Source of the DNA: Alteromonas sp. C1M14
GTDB lineage: Bacteria; Pseudomonadota; Gammaproteobacteria; Enterobacterales; Alteromonadaceae
Assembly: GCF_018860965.1 (NCBI RefSeq)
Contig: NZ_JAHKQF010000014.1
Span: forward strand, 1 to 40,274
Reading direction: 5' to 3'
Length of the DNA stretch: 40,274 bases
Position numbers and translations under genes: made by a program. Below are positions 9,501 through 17,416 of the stretch, one piece after another (within the stretch, counting starts at the first letter, position 1; the number at the start of each line of letters is the position of its first letter). The notes beneath the pieces are model-generated. The model saw only the letters and a program-made list of their open reading frames with translations, was not told where the DNA came from and did not search any database.

Positions 9501-9804
9501 CACAAGGGTGTGCGGCAAGCGGTGTACAAAACAAATGGTATTCTTTTTCATTGAACGTGCGCTTTTCATATTTGGTGATTGGGCCGCTGGTCACCGCCTC
9601 GCCTACAATCATTATTTGTGATGAATTGGTTTCGGTTCGTAGTGTCTGATTTGTTGTGTCCACCCCACCTAGACCAGCGGACACATCAGGCATCATGGCG
9701 TCAGCAGCAATGGCCACGGCAACACCTATAGCGATTGCATACCCAACCGTGACCACAGCAGTAGCGGCAAAGGCAACAGCTACACCAATAATTACCGGCG
9801 GCAT
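6562..9804 (-). CDS. Tail tip/central fibre protein (lambda J-like)
   Basis: A roughly 1,080-residue protein forming the tail tip that contacts the host. It starts with a strongly hydrophobic Ala/Val/Gly stretch (residues 3-37), which resembles tail assembly protein I fused to the front of a J-like protein. The middle has fibronectin-like beta sandwiches (around SAVNYTPTPNDGYRQGYLSWNHD and DSATATISVLPGRVII), and the region ISLWSTQSGELGDDYSV onward resembles the helical DUF1983 part of J proteins. The start at 9804 is preferred because ATG overlaps the upstream TAA as TAATG. Gene order, tape measure then minor tail proteins, NlpC-like protein and this, is the usual siphovirus order. Confidence 0.75.
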   Translation of the reverse strand: MPPVIIGVAVAFAATAVVTVGYAIAIGVAVAIAADAMMPDVSAGLGGVDTTNQTLRTETNSSQIMIVGEAVTSGPITKYEKRTFNEKEYHLFCTPLAAHPCESVELYQLDGAARGSLTGNGYRILVELGDQTTANATLLSEMTTVDNTFVGFGITYAYHKYEINTELFPNGVQDVKFLVKGISVYDPRKDSTVGGAGTHRADDETTWEWSDNAALINIHWKRFGGDYEIPVEMFDMQNLAYEANLCDELVTFLDKDGTSYTEKRWTCNGVIDLNKGQRLVEEELLKSCGGRWVEAGGIFYLLTAAYRGPATVTLTDDDLIDGYDIDRTPYTELEDRCNAVSATFVDPKSYYQSTTCTEIESTYYQTVRDKRYLMHSRELGYTNSDTMCQRLNRIYMEQLSTGDTLKVVVGWKGLKCAPGTVVNVNFEDARIIGKEYEVMDYDFDDSNMEWTLVLKETGPSIFDDSIIPSEKDLLPNSTIDNTVITPPSAVNYTPTPNDGYRQGYLSWNHDAPLSLRRYVVLITRLPDDGWSKVFYPVDPTVDINTLDVGTYRAAVSAQNRFEKTSVAAVHDFTVGATSTPDSATATISVLPGRVIIHGPTLPNNTATYEWRYYFADEFDDAFKAGKNDTITVTDTPQDGTLYVWYRLIDKNQPDSTWQEIVVPNLIGIEVPPIDPEEVANLMLPGLPASVIDTINNVTSDISLWSTQSGELGDDYSVLLYNVTEAVSASHANRLDIIAVKEQVGDSSVNAQVVDYFNAQIGYEDEFGNWVDGPLAQRLVETSVDTLDGDSMSVYAYLQALETASGGLEGQFRLVIDSAGRWTGIFGTDDGVTSDVTIATENLHITHSDGREAMRLNTSTNELEFFGSGVFSGTLTSAKSITIGDSFMKVEDPDGFGPDDVWYWYGPRIVDGNGDPNYAALSKSNAYEWKDTQANGGIAGSFLEGQLLRQKYATSTTTSVTAAGHVSNGKPVTINCQIVFRIQYSTPNQLDGEPTELQYWIKRDSTVIKSGTLPCNRTEIDPGGEPGVNWITKDHCAFSPAFVDTSNLATTYDYTLEVYDWSPAGTTSYALEIMTNENLIG

Positions 9805-10211
9805 TATTTTACGCTCCAAACATGTTGGATATTCAGCGGTGATACCGTTTCAATTTTATTCATCCCCTGCACTACCACATTGCCATACATGATCCCTGCA
9901 GTTAGTTCCCCCTCATAATCAACCAGCACAACATCACCCCGCCGTGCCATCAATCTAGGTACGGGATCACCCAATGCCGATGTTAATACATCCACTAAAT
10001 CGCTATGGCCATCATTAACTAACACTCTCGCTGCACCCAATCTAGTTGTATAGCGATTACGGTATTGGGCCGCGTAGTCATACCCCGTTTGCGCCAAAAG
10101 CGCATTGGCAGCGAAAAGGCAACAGTCATTTTCGCCCCAGATAAACGGTTTATTTTTGTTTTCCAAAATAAATTGAGTTAACGCATCAATCGCGCTTTTC
10201 GATTCAATCAT
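9804..10211 (-). CDS. Tail tip NlpC/P60-like (DUF6950-type) protein
   Basis: A 135-residue protein with the motif PFIWGENDCCLFAANALLAQTG at 19-40, followed by YRNRY, typical of the phage tail cysteine-peptidase-like family DUF6950. The Cys in NDCC is the candidate nucleophile, and HVWSVK closes the domain. In siphoviruses an NlpC/P60 gene in this place helps tail-tip assembly or local cell-wall cleavage during DNA entry. Start overlaps the previous stop as ATGA. Confidence 0.65.
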   Translation of the reverse strand: MIESKSAIDALTQFILENKNKPFIWGENDCCLFAANALLAQTGYDYAAQYRNRYTTRLGAARVLVNDGHSDLVDVLTSALGDPVPRLMARRGDVVLVDYEGELTAGIMYGNVVVQGMNKIETVSPLNIQHVWSVK

Positions 10212-10825
10212 TTGTGGTTAAGCCTTTTGTTGTCACCGCCATTTCCTGCTGCACCGCCAGAAGATACAGCGTTACTGCCACTGTATGAATTTAGTGGCCC
10301 CTTAGCCACGTTTTCAACGTCGTCAAAAAAACTGTCTGTAGGGTAAATAGCCCGTTGCGATGCTGCATTGTATTTTGTGTAGCGTTTAGGGTGATTCCAG
10401 CGTGAAGTTAAGCTAACAACCTCGACAGATATAGATGGCGGCGCTGAATACTTAACAGGAGTTTTATTCACTATTCCAAGCATCATTAATTGCACATGAG
10501 CTAAACGCATATGCTCATCTAGTGCACCTAAATATAAACGCACTTCACCGCCGGCCGCGTCATCACGCACGGCTTCTTCAATTTGAGACGCATCAGCAGT
10601 TTGCAGCGTTAATGTGGTTGTGCTGTCGTCACCTTCTTTAATGCCAGATATTGACCCCAATTCACCTACGCCATACCAATTTTCACCGTCATGACGTAAC
10701 GTACCAAGGCCATTGTGAAAACGAACAATCCCTGATGGCCATACAATAGACCCCATTAAGCATGCGCGCTTTTCTTCACCGGACAGTAATGATTCTATCG
10801 TTGGATGTAATATGCGTGTTGTCAT
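10208..10825 (-). CDS. Minor tail protein
   Basis: A 205-residue protein in the distal-tail cluster between the tape measure and tail tip. It has alternating beta pattern (VRFHNGLGTLRHDGENWYGVGELGSI) and a C-terminal segment SRWNHPKRYTKYNAASQRAIYP, a sequence type seen in minor tail or hub proteins of siphoviruses and gene transfer agents. The last 30 residues are glycine/serine-rich. Overlaps both neighbours as ATGA, so it is translationally coupled. Exact family not recognised. Confidence 0.6.
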   Translation of the reverse strand: MTTRILHPTIESLLSGEEKRACLMGSIVWPSGIVRFHNGLGTLRHDGENWYGVGELGSISGIKEGDDSTTTLTLQTADASQIEEAVRDDAAGGEVRLYLGALDEHMRLAHVQLMMLGIVNKTPVKYSAPPSISVEVVSLTSRWNHPKRYTKYNAASQRAIYPTDSFFDDVENVAKGPLNSYSGSNAVSSGGAAGNGGDNKRLNHK

Positions 10826-11424
10826 CGTCGGATACTCGTAAAGCCAGATATACTAAAGTCTTGCAAGATTATTTTGCGGCTAGCAAAGCTCGGCCCTTGG
10901 TCGTTATCAGACAGCATCATTTTGCACATTGGATTAGTTGTTATGATTTCTGTGCTGTCTGTGGGCGTCAAAAACAGTTGCGGTTTAAATCGCAGCGTAC
11001 AGTTGCCATCGCCATCTGCAACAGCGTCTTCCATCAACTTATATAAGTAGTTATCAAGCTGGAAACGGTCACCCGCAGGGGCTATTAATGCGTTTGGCAC
11101 TGCACCACGAATGCTGAGTATTTCGCCGGTCTGATCATCACCATCAACGCGCAAAGTACCAGACCATGCCCCCAGTTGTTTGTGCGTGCTATCCCACATC
11201 ATAAACTGGCCTGCGCTACCATCTAAATCATCAATGAAAACTCCCAATTCACGACCATAGGTGTATTTGATTCGCGACCAGGTACCGCTGAATGTCCAAA
11301 TTGCACCGGGGCGTTTCCATACCTCACTCATGTTATTTTGTGATCGCGCAACAGTACTGTTTGCCACAATTCTAAAATTCAATGAACTGGGTAATATGTG
11401 TTGCGGAAAAATAGGTATTGTCAT
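10822..11424 (-). CDS. Minor tail protein
   Basis: A 200-residue protein directly after the tape measure gene, in the usual place of distal tail protein. A beta-rich N-terminus with W/F spacing (EVWKRPGAIWTFSGTWSRI, then GQFMMWDS) is seen in such proteins that join the tail tube to the tip. It is coupled to both neighbours by ATGA overlaps. Function is inferred from position and general character. Confidence 0.6.
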   Translation of the reverse strand: MTIPIFPQHILPSSLNFRIVANSTVARSQNNMSEVWKRPGAIWTFSGTWSRIKYTYGRELGVFIDDLDGSAGQFMMWDSTHKQLGAWSGTLRVDGDDQTGEILSIRGAVPNALIAPAGDRFQLDNYLYKLMEDAVADGDGNCTLRFKPQLFLTPTDSTEIITTNPMCKMMLSDNDQGPSFASRKIILQDFSISGFTSIRR

Positions 11425-14400
11425 CGTGCCGCCTTCCAGCCGTCGTAAACAATGCCGCGTCCGCGCTTAAACTGATAGCCCACCTCTGCTAGTGTTTCTT
11501 CCTTCTGCGCTTTCAGCATTGGCTTAACTTTTTCAACGATTTCATCTGTGCTACCACCAGACACGTTCAAAACCGAGTTGTCGGTGTAGTTAACAACGTT
11601 ATTGCCTCCACTATTGCCGTTCCCCATGTTGTCGAATATCTTTGCTGTGTCTTTTCTACTAGTCACATATGCCGGCCCGCGGACAATTTCAGGGCCGAAT
11701 TCGCCAGCAATACCAAATTTCCCCGCTGAAATGTTGCCGCCATTATCAAAAAATCCGGCAAACATACTCGCCATTGCCGCACCAACAGCGCCAATCGCTG
11801 CTATAGAGCCAACACCATTGGTACCGGCTGTGGCCAATGTCGTTGCGGTCGCAGCCGGTACCATTGCTGCAGTAATTTCCGCTCCGGTACCGGCCATTGC
11901 TGATGATGCTACTGTCGCTTCGGTCGCGGTTGCTGTTGAGTTAATTGCTGCCAGCGCCAAACGTTTAACTCCAATTTCTATTAGAGTCGCAACAACTTGT
12001 TTACCCGTCGCTTGTAGCACACTGAAAACGCCATCTTTCAAATTTTCAGATTCAAATAGAGCATCGGCGGTTGCAGTGCCCATACCAGAGGCAAAGCGAT
12101 CAAAAGATTCTGACCACATAGCGTCGAATTCGCTGTTCGTTTGTTGCTGGATTTCTCCCATAACAGCTCTGTGCCGCTGTTGTTCGGCCTCTATCAACTG
12201 ATTAATTTCTTGTCGTTTTGCAAGGTCTGTTTCGGGTAGCGAATCACGATATGTTTCTAACGTTGTGATATTTTCAGTATGTAAGTTTGTTTCTGTCTGG
12301 ACAGGCGTCATGCTAGCCGCGGCGATGCTTTCAACTTTTCGCTGCAATGCGTTTGCTTTGTCCATGTTGTCAAGCTCTTGGGCTTGCAACAGCAGTTTAT
12401 CTCTTAATTCTTTATTAACGTTTTGTAGTGCGCCGTGCTCGATGTCATAGCGCAATTGGGCAACCCGTGATGTATCACCATACAACGTCTTTTCTTCTTC
12501 ATTTTTGGCCAGTAGTTTGTCCACTTCAGCCTGCAACGTTCTATTTGCGTCCGTTTCTGCTTTTTTCGCGTCCAGTTTTGATGCAGCCAGGATCAGGCTG
12601 GCTTTTTCCTCAGCAGATAACTTTTTCAGGGCCCCATAGGTTGTTTCATAGGCTATACGGCCAGCCTCACCAGTCTGTCCGTACAAATCGGTTTGTTGCT
12701 TTAAGTTGTACAGTAAGTTTTCGCGTGATTTATCTAGGTCGTCCGTATTGGTACCGGTTTGCGTTGGTGCGGGGGTATTTTCGCCTTTTGCCAATACCTC
12801 TTGCAGAAAATTCACTGTATCCGTGTATTTTTTTACTTCCTTTTCAGCTTTGATTACATCATCAGCGGTGGTTTTGAAATACGGATTATTGAAGCGTTGA
12901 CGCATTTCATCAGCTTGTTGAGCCGCGATTTTTAGCAGGCCTGTGTATCGCGTTAATGCCAGGGATGCCTGAGTTCGCGTGTAATTACTGAATGGATTTA
13001 ACGTGTTCTGCAACGCTTTAACCTGTTCATCAAGTTCTTTGGTTTGATTTGTTGCCTCTTTGCTGGATGATGCCCATTCATACAACGCGTATGATCCCAA
13101 CAGAATTACGCCAGGTATGCCGCCTAATGCCGCCCACAACCCCCGCGCCACCGTTGTAGCCGCACGCCCCACAACGGTATATTGCGTTGTGGCCACATTT
13201 AATGCCGCTGTACTCGCTGCAACAGCCTGATTAGCTTTTGCTAGACGTGTTAACGCGTTAGCACGCAATGTGTCAGAGCTGGCTACGGCTAAGGAACGTT
13301 GCGCCGCAGTTTGGTTTGCTAAATTTAATTCGTGTTGACGTTTTGCCGCTACCACTGCTGATTGTGTCGCGTTGTCTTGTTCAATTGTCGATTTCGCCAA
13401 TTCAATGCCGTACGTGGATATTGCTGCAGCACCACGCACCAACGCTATTGCTGTAAGTGTTTCTATCGCTGTTGTTAGCGTGTCAGCATTGTCACGCAAA
13501 AATGTCATACTATCTGCGGTGGTTTCAAGCAATGCGCCATACACATTATTAATCGGTTCTTCAAAGGCTGCGACGGTTTGAATGCGTAGGTTTTCTAATG
13601 CATTTTCCTGCGCGGTAATTGTATCGATATTTGCAGATGCAGCCCCTTCATATTCAGATAGCGCCGTGATTAAATCATCTCGAAACATTGTGCTGGTCAC
13701 TTTCCCTTCCAACACTAAATCTCGATAGGTTTTGCCTTGTAAGCCCGCCGCTTTTGTTATGTTTTGCATTAATCCAGGTAAAGGTTCCATTACCTGGTTA
13801 AATTCCTGCGCTTGAATTGTGGGTTGAGATAGCGCCTGACCCAAGCCGTACATCAGATTACCCAATTGGTCAGTAGATACGCCCAATGCGCTTTGGGCGT
13901 TGCTTAGCCCGATCATTAACTGCTGCTGTTGCTGCTGGTCTATCAAATCGCCTTTTCTCAGCGCCGATAGTGATGTGTAACTTTCCCCTAAATCTACAAT
14001 TGTTTTGCCGTGTTCCTCGGCCAACGATGTTAAAAATGCCATGCTTTGTGCATAGTCATTAGTATCATCACTTAAATACTGTAACCGGCTGCGAAACAAC
14101 TGGTAATCCGCTAAGGTGTCTTTGATATTAACCGCCGCATTCGTTGCGGCCATAATGCCGAACGCACCGGCCAAATATCCAGCTAATGGGCGCACGGCAT
14201 CACCCAACCCTCGGCTGCTAGTTTCGATGGATTTAATATTCTGTGATGCGGTTTTGCCTGATGATGATGTATTTTTTAAGCTGCGGTTTAGGCTGTCCTG
14301 CCGGCTGATTACAGTCTGTATTTCACGCTCAACATCGCGCAGAGCATTTTCATACTGACTGACCCCTGCTGTGGCCGTTGTAGACTGTTGTCGGGATTCA

Positions 14401-14639
14401 CTAATTTCTTTGTTTAGGCGGCTTTGTTGTGATACTAGCTGCTGAATATTGCTATCCAGCTTTTTCACGCTGGATTCAATAAGCGTAAACGCGGCGGCCT
14501 GACCTGTAGATGCAGATTGTCCACGCGTCATTTCTTTATTCAGCGCTACTTGCTGAGTAATTGCCTGCTGATATTCTGAGCGCATACCTTTGGTATTTGC
14601 CAGCAGGTTAATCATGATATCTAAATCACTTTTGCTCAC
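11421..14639 (-). CDS. Tail tape measure protein
   Basis: A 1,072-residue protein that sets tail length and is ejected ahead of the DNA. The first 140 residues are coiled coil rich in Gln. Residues about 170-360 match the tape-measure N-terminal domain (FRSRLQYLSDD, LSALRKG, LGNLMYGLGQALSQPTIQAQEFNQVMEPLPGL). One hydrophobic segment is in the middle (LWAALGGIPGVILLGSYALYEW) and a long Ala/Gly-rich hydrophobic stretch precedes the C-terminal GEFGPEIVRGPAYVTSRKDT, both usual in this family. The annotated start is GTG and overlaps the upstream chaperone stop; the next ATG is 24 bases downstream. By the usual scaling, about 1,070 residues suggests a long flexible tail of roughly 150 nm. Confidence 0.9.
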   Translation of the reverse strand: MSKSDLDIMINLLANTKGMRSEYQQAITQQVALNKEMTRGQSASTGQAAAFTLIESSVKKLDSNIQQLVSQQSRLNKEISESRQQSTTATAGVSQYENALRDVEREIQTVISRQDSLNRSLKNTSSSGKTASQNIKSIETSSRGLGDAVRPLAGYLAGAFGIMAATNAAVNIKDTLADYQLFRSRLQYLSDDTNDYAQSMAFLTSLAEEHGKTIVDLGESYTSLSALRKGDLIDQQQQQQLMIGLSNAQSALGVSTDQLGNLMYGLGQALSQPTIQAQEFNQVMEPLPGLMQNITKAAGLQGKTYRDLVLEGKVTSTMFRDDLITALSEYEGAASANIDTITAQENALENLRIQTVAAFEEPINNVYGALLETTADSMTFLRDNADTLTTAIETLTAIALVRGAAAISTYGIELAKSTIEQDNATQSAVVAAKRQHELNLANQTAAQRSLAVASSDTLRANALTRLAKANQAVAASTAALNVATTQYTVVGRAATTVARGLWAALGGIPGVILLGSYALYEWASSSKEATNQTKELDEQVKALQNTLNPFSNYTRTQASLALTRYTGLLKIAAQQADEMRQRFNNPYFKTTADDVIKAEKEVKKYTDTVNFLQEVLAKGENTPAPTQTGTNTDDLDKSRENLLYNLKQQTDLYGQTGEAGRIAYETTYGALKKLSAEEKASLILAASKLDAKKAETDANRTLQAEVDKLLAKNEEEKTLYGDTSRVAQLRYDIEHGALQNVNKELRDKLLLQAQELDNMDKANALQRKVESIAAASMTPVQTETNLHTENITTLETYRDSLPETDLAKRQEINQLIEAEQQRHRAVMGEIQQQTNSEFDAMWSESFDRFASGMGTATADALFESENLKDGVFSVLQATGKQVVATLIEIGVKRLALAAINSTATATEATVASSAMAGTGAEITAAMVPAATATTLATAGTNGVGSIAAIGAVGAAMASMFAGFFDNGGNISAGKFGIAGEFGPEIVRGPAYVTSRKDTAKIFDNMGNGNSGGNNVVNYTDNSVLNVSGGSTDEIVEKVKPMLKAQKEETLAEVGYQFKRGRGIVYDGWKAAR

Positions 14640-14910
14640 TGTATCGTTCTGCCAGGGTGGATACTACATTACGTCCAATTAATCGTAACTTCATATAGTC
14701 TTGTTTGGTGAAATGGCGCTGTGTTGCTTCTGCGTCAGCAAGAACAGCTCGTACATCCAACGCCACACGATATCCTTCTGAATAAATCCAGAGGTCGTCA
14801 ACATCCAAAAACCAATAAAATGCTGCCTGATTTTCCGGTAACAATTCGAGCGTACGGTCTTTGAATTCATCATCGCCTTGCAATTGCTCCTGAATTTGCG
14901 CCTCGGACAT
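14626..14910 (-). CDS. Tail assembly chaperone, C-terminal part (T domain)
   Basis: A 94-residue reading frame resembling DUF1799 (FYWFLDVDDLWIYSEGYRVALD). Its frame is open upstream of the ATG at 14910 all the way to the slippery sequence at 15000-15006, adding 30 residues beginning LLEAAQFWVGPAV. It is therefore most likely made as the tail of a -1 frameshift product of the upstream gene: 105 residues from that frame plus 124 from this one, 229 in total. The shorter ATG-initiated product may also exist but has no clear ribosome site. Such G/GT pairs chaperone the tape measure, whose gene follows at once. Confidence 0.8.
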   Translation of the reverse strand: MSEAQIQEQLQGDDEFKDRTLELLPENQAAFYWFLDVDDLWIYSEGYRVALDVRAVLADAEATQRHFTKQDYMKLRLIGRNVVSTLAERYSEQK

Positions 14911-14993
14911 GCCGTATCCGTCACGCAGTTGCGAGATAAAATCCTCTTTATCCTTGTTCGTTACTGCAGGGCCGACCCAAAATTGAGCGGCCT

Positions 14994-15314
14994 CTAAGAG
15001 TTTTTTTCTTCTACCCCGGCATCCATCCGTAGGTAGGCGTTATATAAACCAACGCGGTAATTAGTGTCACTCAGCAGTTCCTGTAAATCTTCGTCGTCGA
15101 CTTCCTCAAGATCTTTATCCGTTTCTCCGACGGCTAGAATGAGTTTTCGCAATAGCTGGGTTTGCCCTTTTTGAGCGTAGCGATCAAATTCGTATTCCTT
15201 CATTCGCTTGAATCTGGCATAAAAGCTGTGCTTTTCATTACTGCCACCATCTGCGGGAATATTCACTGTGACCGGCCATACAACCGATTCTTTTGATATG
15301 ATTTTAAGCTTCAT
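14994..15314 (-). CDS. Tail assembly chaperone, N-terminal part (G domain)
   Basis: A 106-residue protein following the tail tube gene, with ATG overlapping its stop as TGATG. It is acidic at its end (DKDLEEVDDEDLQELL) like other tail chaperones. The last codons are GAA AAA AAC TCT TAG; the heptamer A AAA AAC lies in the right frame for -1 slippage, and the -1 frame continues into the next gene. Most ribosomes would make this short form and a minority the fusion, the ratio tail assembly needs in lambda-like phages. Confidence 0.85.
   Translation of the reverse strand: MKLKIISKESVVWPVTVNIPADGGSNEKHSFYARFKRMKEYEFDRYAQKGQTQLLRKLILAVGETDKDLEEVDDEDLQELLSDTNYRVGLYNAYLRMDAGVEEKNS
15000..15006 (-). 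promoter_or_regulatory. -1 ribosomal frameshift slippery site (A AAA AAC)
   Basis: Seen on the minus strand in phase as gaA AAA AAC, five codons-worth of bases or fewer before the zero-frame TAG. After slippage the next codons are CTC TTA GAG GCC, open to 14626. Confidence 0.85.
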
Positions 15315-16252
15315 CAGGCCACCGTAATTTTGTTTTTGCCAATGCAGCCATAAGGCAGTACAAAGGTACGTTTTCCTTCAAACTCGCCATAGCTCACGCC
15401 AAGGATTTGAATTTCAGGGTTTGAGAATGTGACGATATTACCGCCTGTCACGCCGTGCGCGCATAACAACGATAGATAGGCTGGGTCTTCGGCGTTAACT
15501 AACGCAAAGGGGTCTAAATCGCCATGAGCTGGCGCCAGAATTTCAATTGACCCTTCGGGCTTAATGTCATCGATACTGATGCCTTCATAGCCTGGTATGT
15601 CGGTGTAGTTCACCTCCATGCTTTGGTCGCACGAATAATTCACCATGGCATATTCGGTACCATCTAACGAAAATGTGGTGTATTTACTGCCAACTTTAAC
15701 CGGTGTGATTTGATTAAATGATGGTGTTGGCATGGATTCTGCCAATACTCCGCCATAAATACCCTTGATTGTCAGGGTATACGTTGGCACGCCTCCATTG
15801 GCCAATGACCAACTAACGTTAGTCTGGGCACCGAGTAATTTGTGATTACGTCCAGCATGATAAAAATACACTGTCGCATCTGGCCATGTTTCATCGTCCA
15901 TCTGCTCGTACGCAACGCTGGTGCCTGATGTAACAGTTTCATCAAATGCACCAATACGCAGTGCGCCACCATACACCGGTGCATCACCCGCTGTGCCACT
16001 TCCTGCTACTTCAACTTCTGCGGATATTTCAAAGTGCTGACCAACAAGCATCTGAGGTTTATAACCCAAGGTGGCGTCGTCCAGCTCTCTATCAATGGTG
16101 TCGATGTTGAGTGTCAGTTCAGCATTTTTGGTTTGTATGAGTACAGGCGTATCACCGTTATCTATATAGTCTTCGCCTGGCGTGCCCGTGGTGAAAACCG
16201 CCATGGTCAATAAAAGTCGCTTTACTTTGTATTTTTGAAACACAGCACTCAT
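15314..16252 (-). CDS. Major tail tube protein
   Basis: A 312-residue protein just upstream of the tail chaperone pair, the standard place of the tube protein. It is rich in beta strands and small residues, with typical phrases such as AELTLNIDTIDRELDDATLG and MLVGQHFEISAEVEVAGSG, and a second beta domain from about 150. Rings of this protein would polymerise around the tape measure. ATGA overlap with the upstream 66-residue gene indicates coupling. Confidence 0.8.
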   Translation of the reverse strand: MSAVFQKYKVKRLLLTMAVFTTGTPGEDYIDNGDTPVLIQTKNAELTLNIDTIDRELDDATLGYKPQMLVGQHFEISAEVEVAGSGTAGDAPVYGGALRIGAFDETVTSGTSVAYEQMDDETWPDATVYFYHAGRNHKLLGAQTNVSWSLANGGVPTYTLTIKGIYGGVLAESMPTPSFNQITPVKVGSKYTTFSLDGTEYAMVNYSCDQSMEVNYTDIPGYEGISIDDIKPEGSIEILAPAHGDLDPFALVNAEDPAYLSLLCAHGVTGGNIVTFSNPEIQILGVSYGEFEGKRTFVLPYGCIGKNKITVA

Positions 16253-16449
16253 GATTTGGCATCCTTAGTGTTGTTTGATACGGCTTTAGATTCAGCAGCT
16301 GAAGATACAGTGAGAACCGGCACAGCATAAATCTGTACCAGTTGAGCGCTAGTTAACTCAGCATCTGGAATCGTGTTTTCGCCAGGTTTGAAATCTATGC
16401 CGGCACTGCGCACCGGTTTGGAACTCGAATTTTTGATGATATAAGGCAT
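16249..16449 (-). CDS. Small hypothetical protein in tail operon
   Basis: A 66-residue protein: a short beta-forming part with PGENTIPDAELTSAQLVQI, then a Ser/Ala/Lys-rich tail. It lies between the tail terminator and tube genes. The ATG is preceded by six G residues that lie in the 3' arm of a hairpin. Similar small proteins occur before tube genes in other phages, but I do not recognise a family. Confidence 0.55.
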   Translation of the reverse strand: MPYIIKNSSSKPVRSAGIDFKPGENTIPDAELTSAQLVQIYAVPVLTVSSAAESKAVSNNTKDAKS

Positions 16450-16450
16450 G

Positions 16451-16476
16451 CTAGCCCCCCTTTCTGATAGGGCTAG
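16451..16476 (-). promoter_or_regulatory. Hairpin over ribosome-binding site
   Basis: CTAGCCC at 16451-16457 pairs with GGGCTAG at 16470-16476. In the transcript the 3' arm contains the G-run used as ribosome site of the 66-residue gene, which begins two bases later. Confidence 0.5.
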
Positions 16477-16499
16477 TGTTTCAATATGTGCGCGTCAGC

Positions 16500-16516
16500 G
16501 TTAGGGCAAAATTAAA
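16500..16516 (-). promoter_or_regulatory. Late element copy C (TTTAATTTTGCCCTAAC)
   Basis: Minus-strand copy of the five-fold element, overlapping the stop of the tail terminator gene and pointing at the tail tube operon. TTTAAT fits a -10 box. Confidence 0.65.
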
Positions 16517-16919
16517 GGTCGTTAAATTGCAGTTCAGCAACTACCCAGGCATGGTTAGGATCCATCTGGCGGGATTGGTGAGCTTCCGTAATTTCTATAT
16601 TGGTTTCTTCTCCCGTTTCACCGTCTTTCTGTACCAGGGTGGTAATGTTTTCCAGCATGGTAAATTCTAATTCTTCACGGGCTTCACCGTTCACACTGTC
16701 GCTGACCCATTGTTGGGCGATTATCATAAATTTATGTTTGCGATCATCGGTGTTGTACCAATCTCCAAATCGCGGGAACCCCGCCGACACTACGGCGTAA
16801 ATTGGCTTGGTTTCGCTCTCTTTGGTGTTTAGTTCTTCGTAATTGCGAGTGACATACGCATTAGGTACCAACGATTCTAAACTTAATTTTATTTTGTTTA
16901 GTTTGTCAGATGGTGTCAT
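16512..16919 (-). CDS. Tail terminator/completion protein
   Basis: A 135-residue protein placed between the HK97 gp10-like protein and the tail tube. The pattern FPRFGDWYNTDDRKHKFMIIAQQWVS, then a helix and a final beta strand HAWVVAELQF, fits gpU-like or tail-completion proteins that cap the tube. It starts within an ATGA overlap. Assignment rests mostly on order. Confidence 0.6.
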   Translation of the reverse strand: MTPSDKLNKIKLSLESLVPNAYVTRNYEELNTKESETKPIYAVVSAGFPRFGDWYNTDDRKHKFMIIAQQWVSDSVNGEAREELEFTMLENITTLVQKDGETGEETNIEITEAHQSRQMDPNHAWVVAELQFNDL

Positions 16920-17416
16920 TTGGCTACCTGCCCAATATCAAGTTGTGTTTTCAATATGCCCACCGCGATATCGGGCAATACTTTTCTGAGCTGTTCCGCT
17001 GCAGGTTTCATGTATGGCTGGGCCGGCGTGCCATTGTAAAAAATCTTCGTTTGTATCAGGTACACCAGTTCTTCCAAACTCATGTCGCTGTCTCGTGGCG
17101 TAATATTCTTTACACTGATCCAATCCATCAATGTTTTATCAGGTACCCAGCCCCCCCGTTTTGTGCCTTCTTCGACATATCGAGCATAATGCGCCCCTGC
17201 AACAATTTGTTGGTGACTTAGTGATACTTGTTTATTTTGTATTGAGTTGGTAAGAGTAGAATCAGCTTTTGGTGCAGCTCTTTTAGCCTCTCTCGCACCT
17301 TCAATGGCGGCGCGGCGTAATATTTTGGCCGTGCTAGCATCGATTAAACCGAGACTTTTTTGCAAATAGTTCAGCAATGATCGGGTATTTAACTCAAGCA
17401 CTACATCATTACTCAT
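16916..17416 (-). CDS. HK97 gp10-like neck/tail protein
   Basis: A 166-residue protein with the family pattern of HK97 gp10: N-terminal helix, AAIEGAREAKRAAPKADSTLTNSI, then HYARYVEEGTKRGGW and C-terminal PYMKPAAEQL. This family forms a connector between head and tail. It is coupled by ATGA to both neighbours. Confidence 0.75.
   Translation of the reverse strand: MSNDVVLELNTRSLLNYLQKSLGLIDASTAKILRRAAIEGAREAKRAAPKADSTLTNSIQNKQVSLSHQQIVAGAHYARYVEEGTKRGGWVPDKTLMDWISVKNITPRDSDMSLEELVYLIQTKIFYNGTPAQPYMKPAAEQLRKVLPDIAVGILKTQLDIGQVAK

Noticed and set aside
11602..12201. 199-codon plus-strand frame
   Set aside because: Antisense shadow of the Ala-rich end of the tape measure gene; no start signals.
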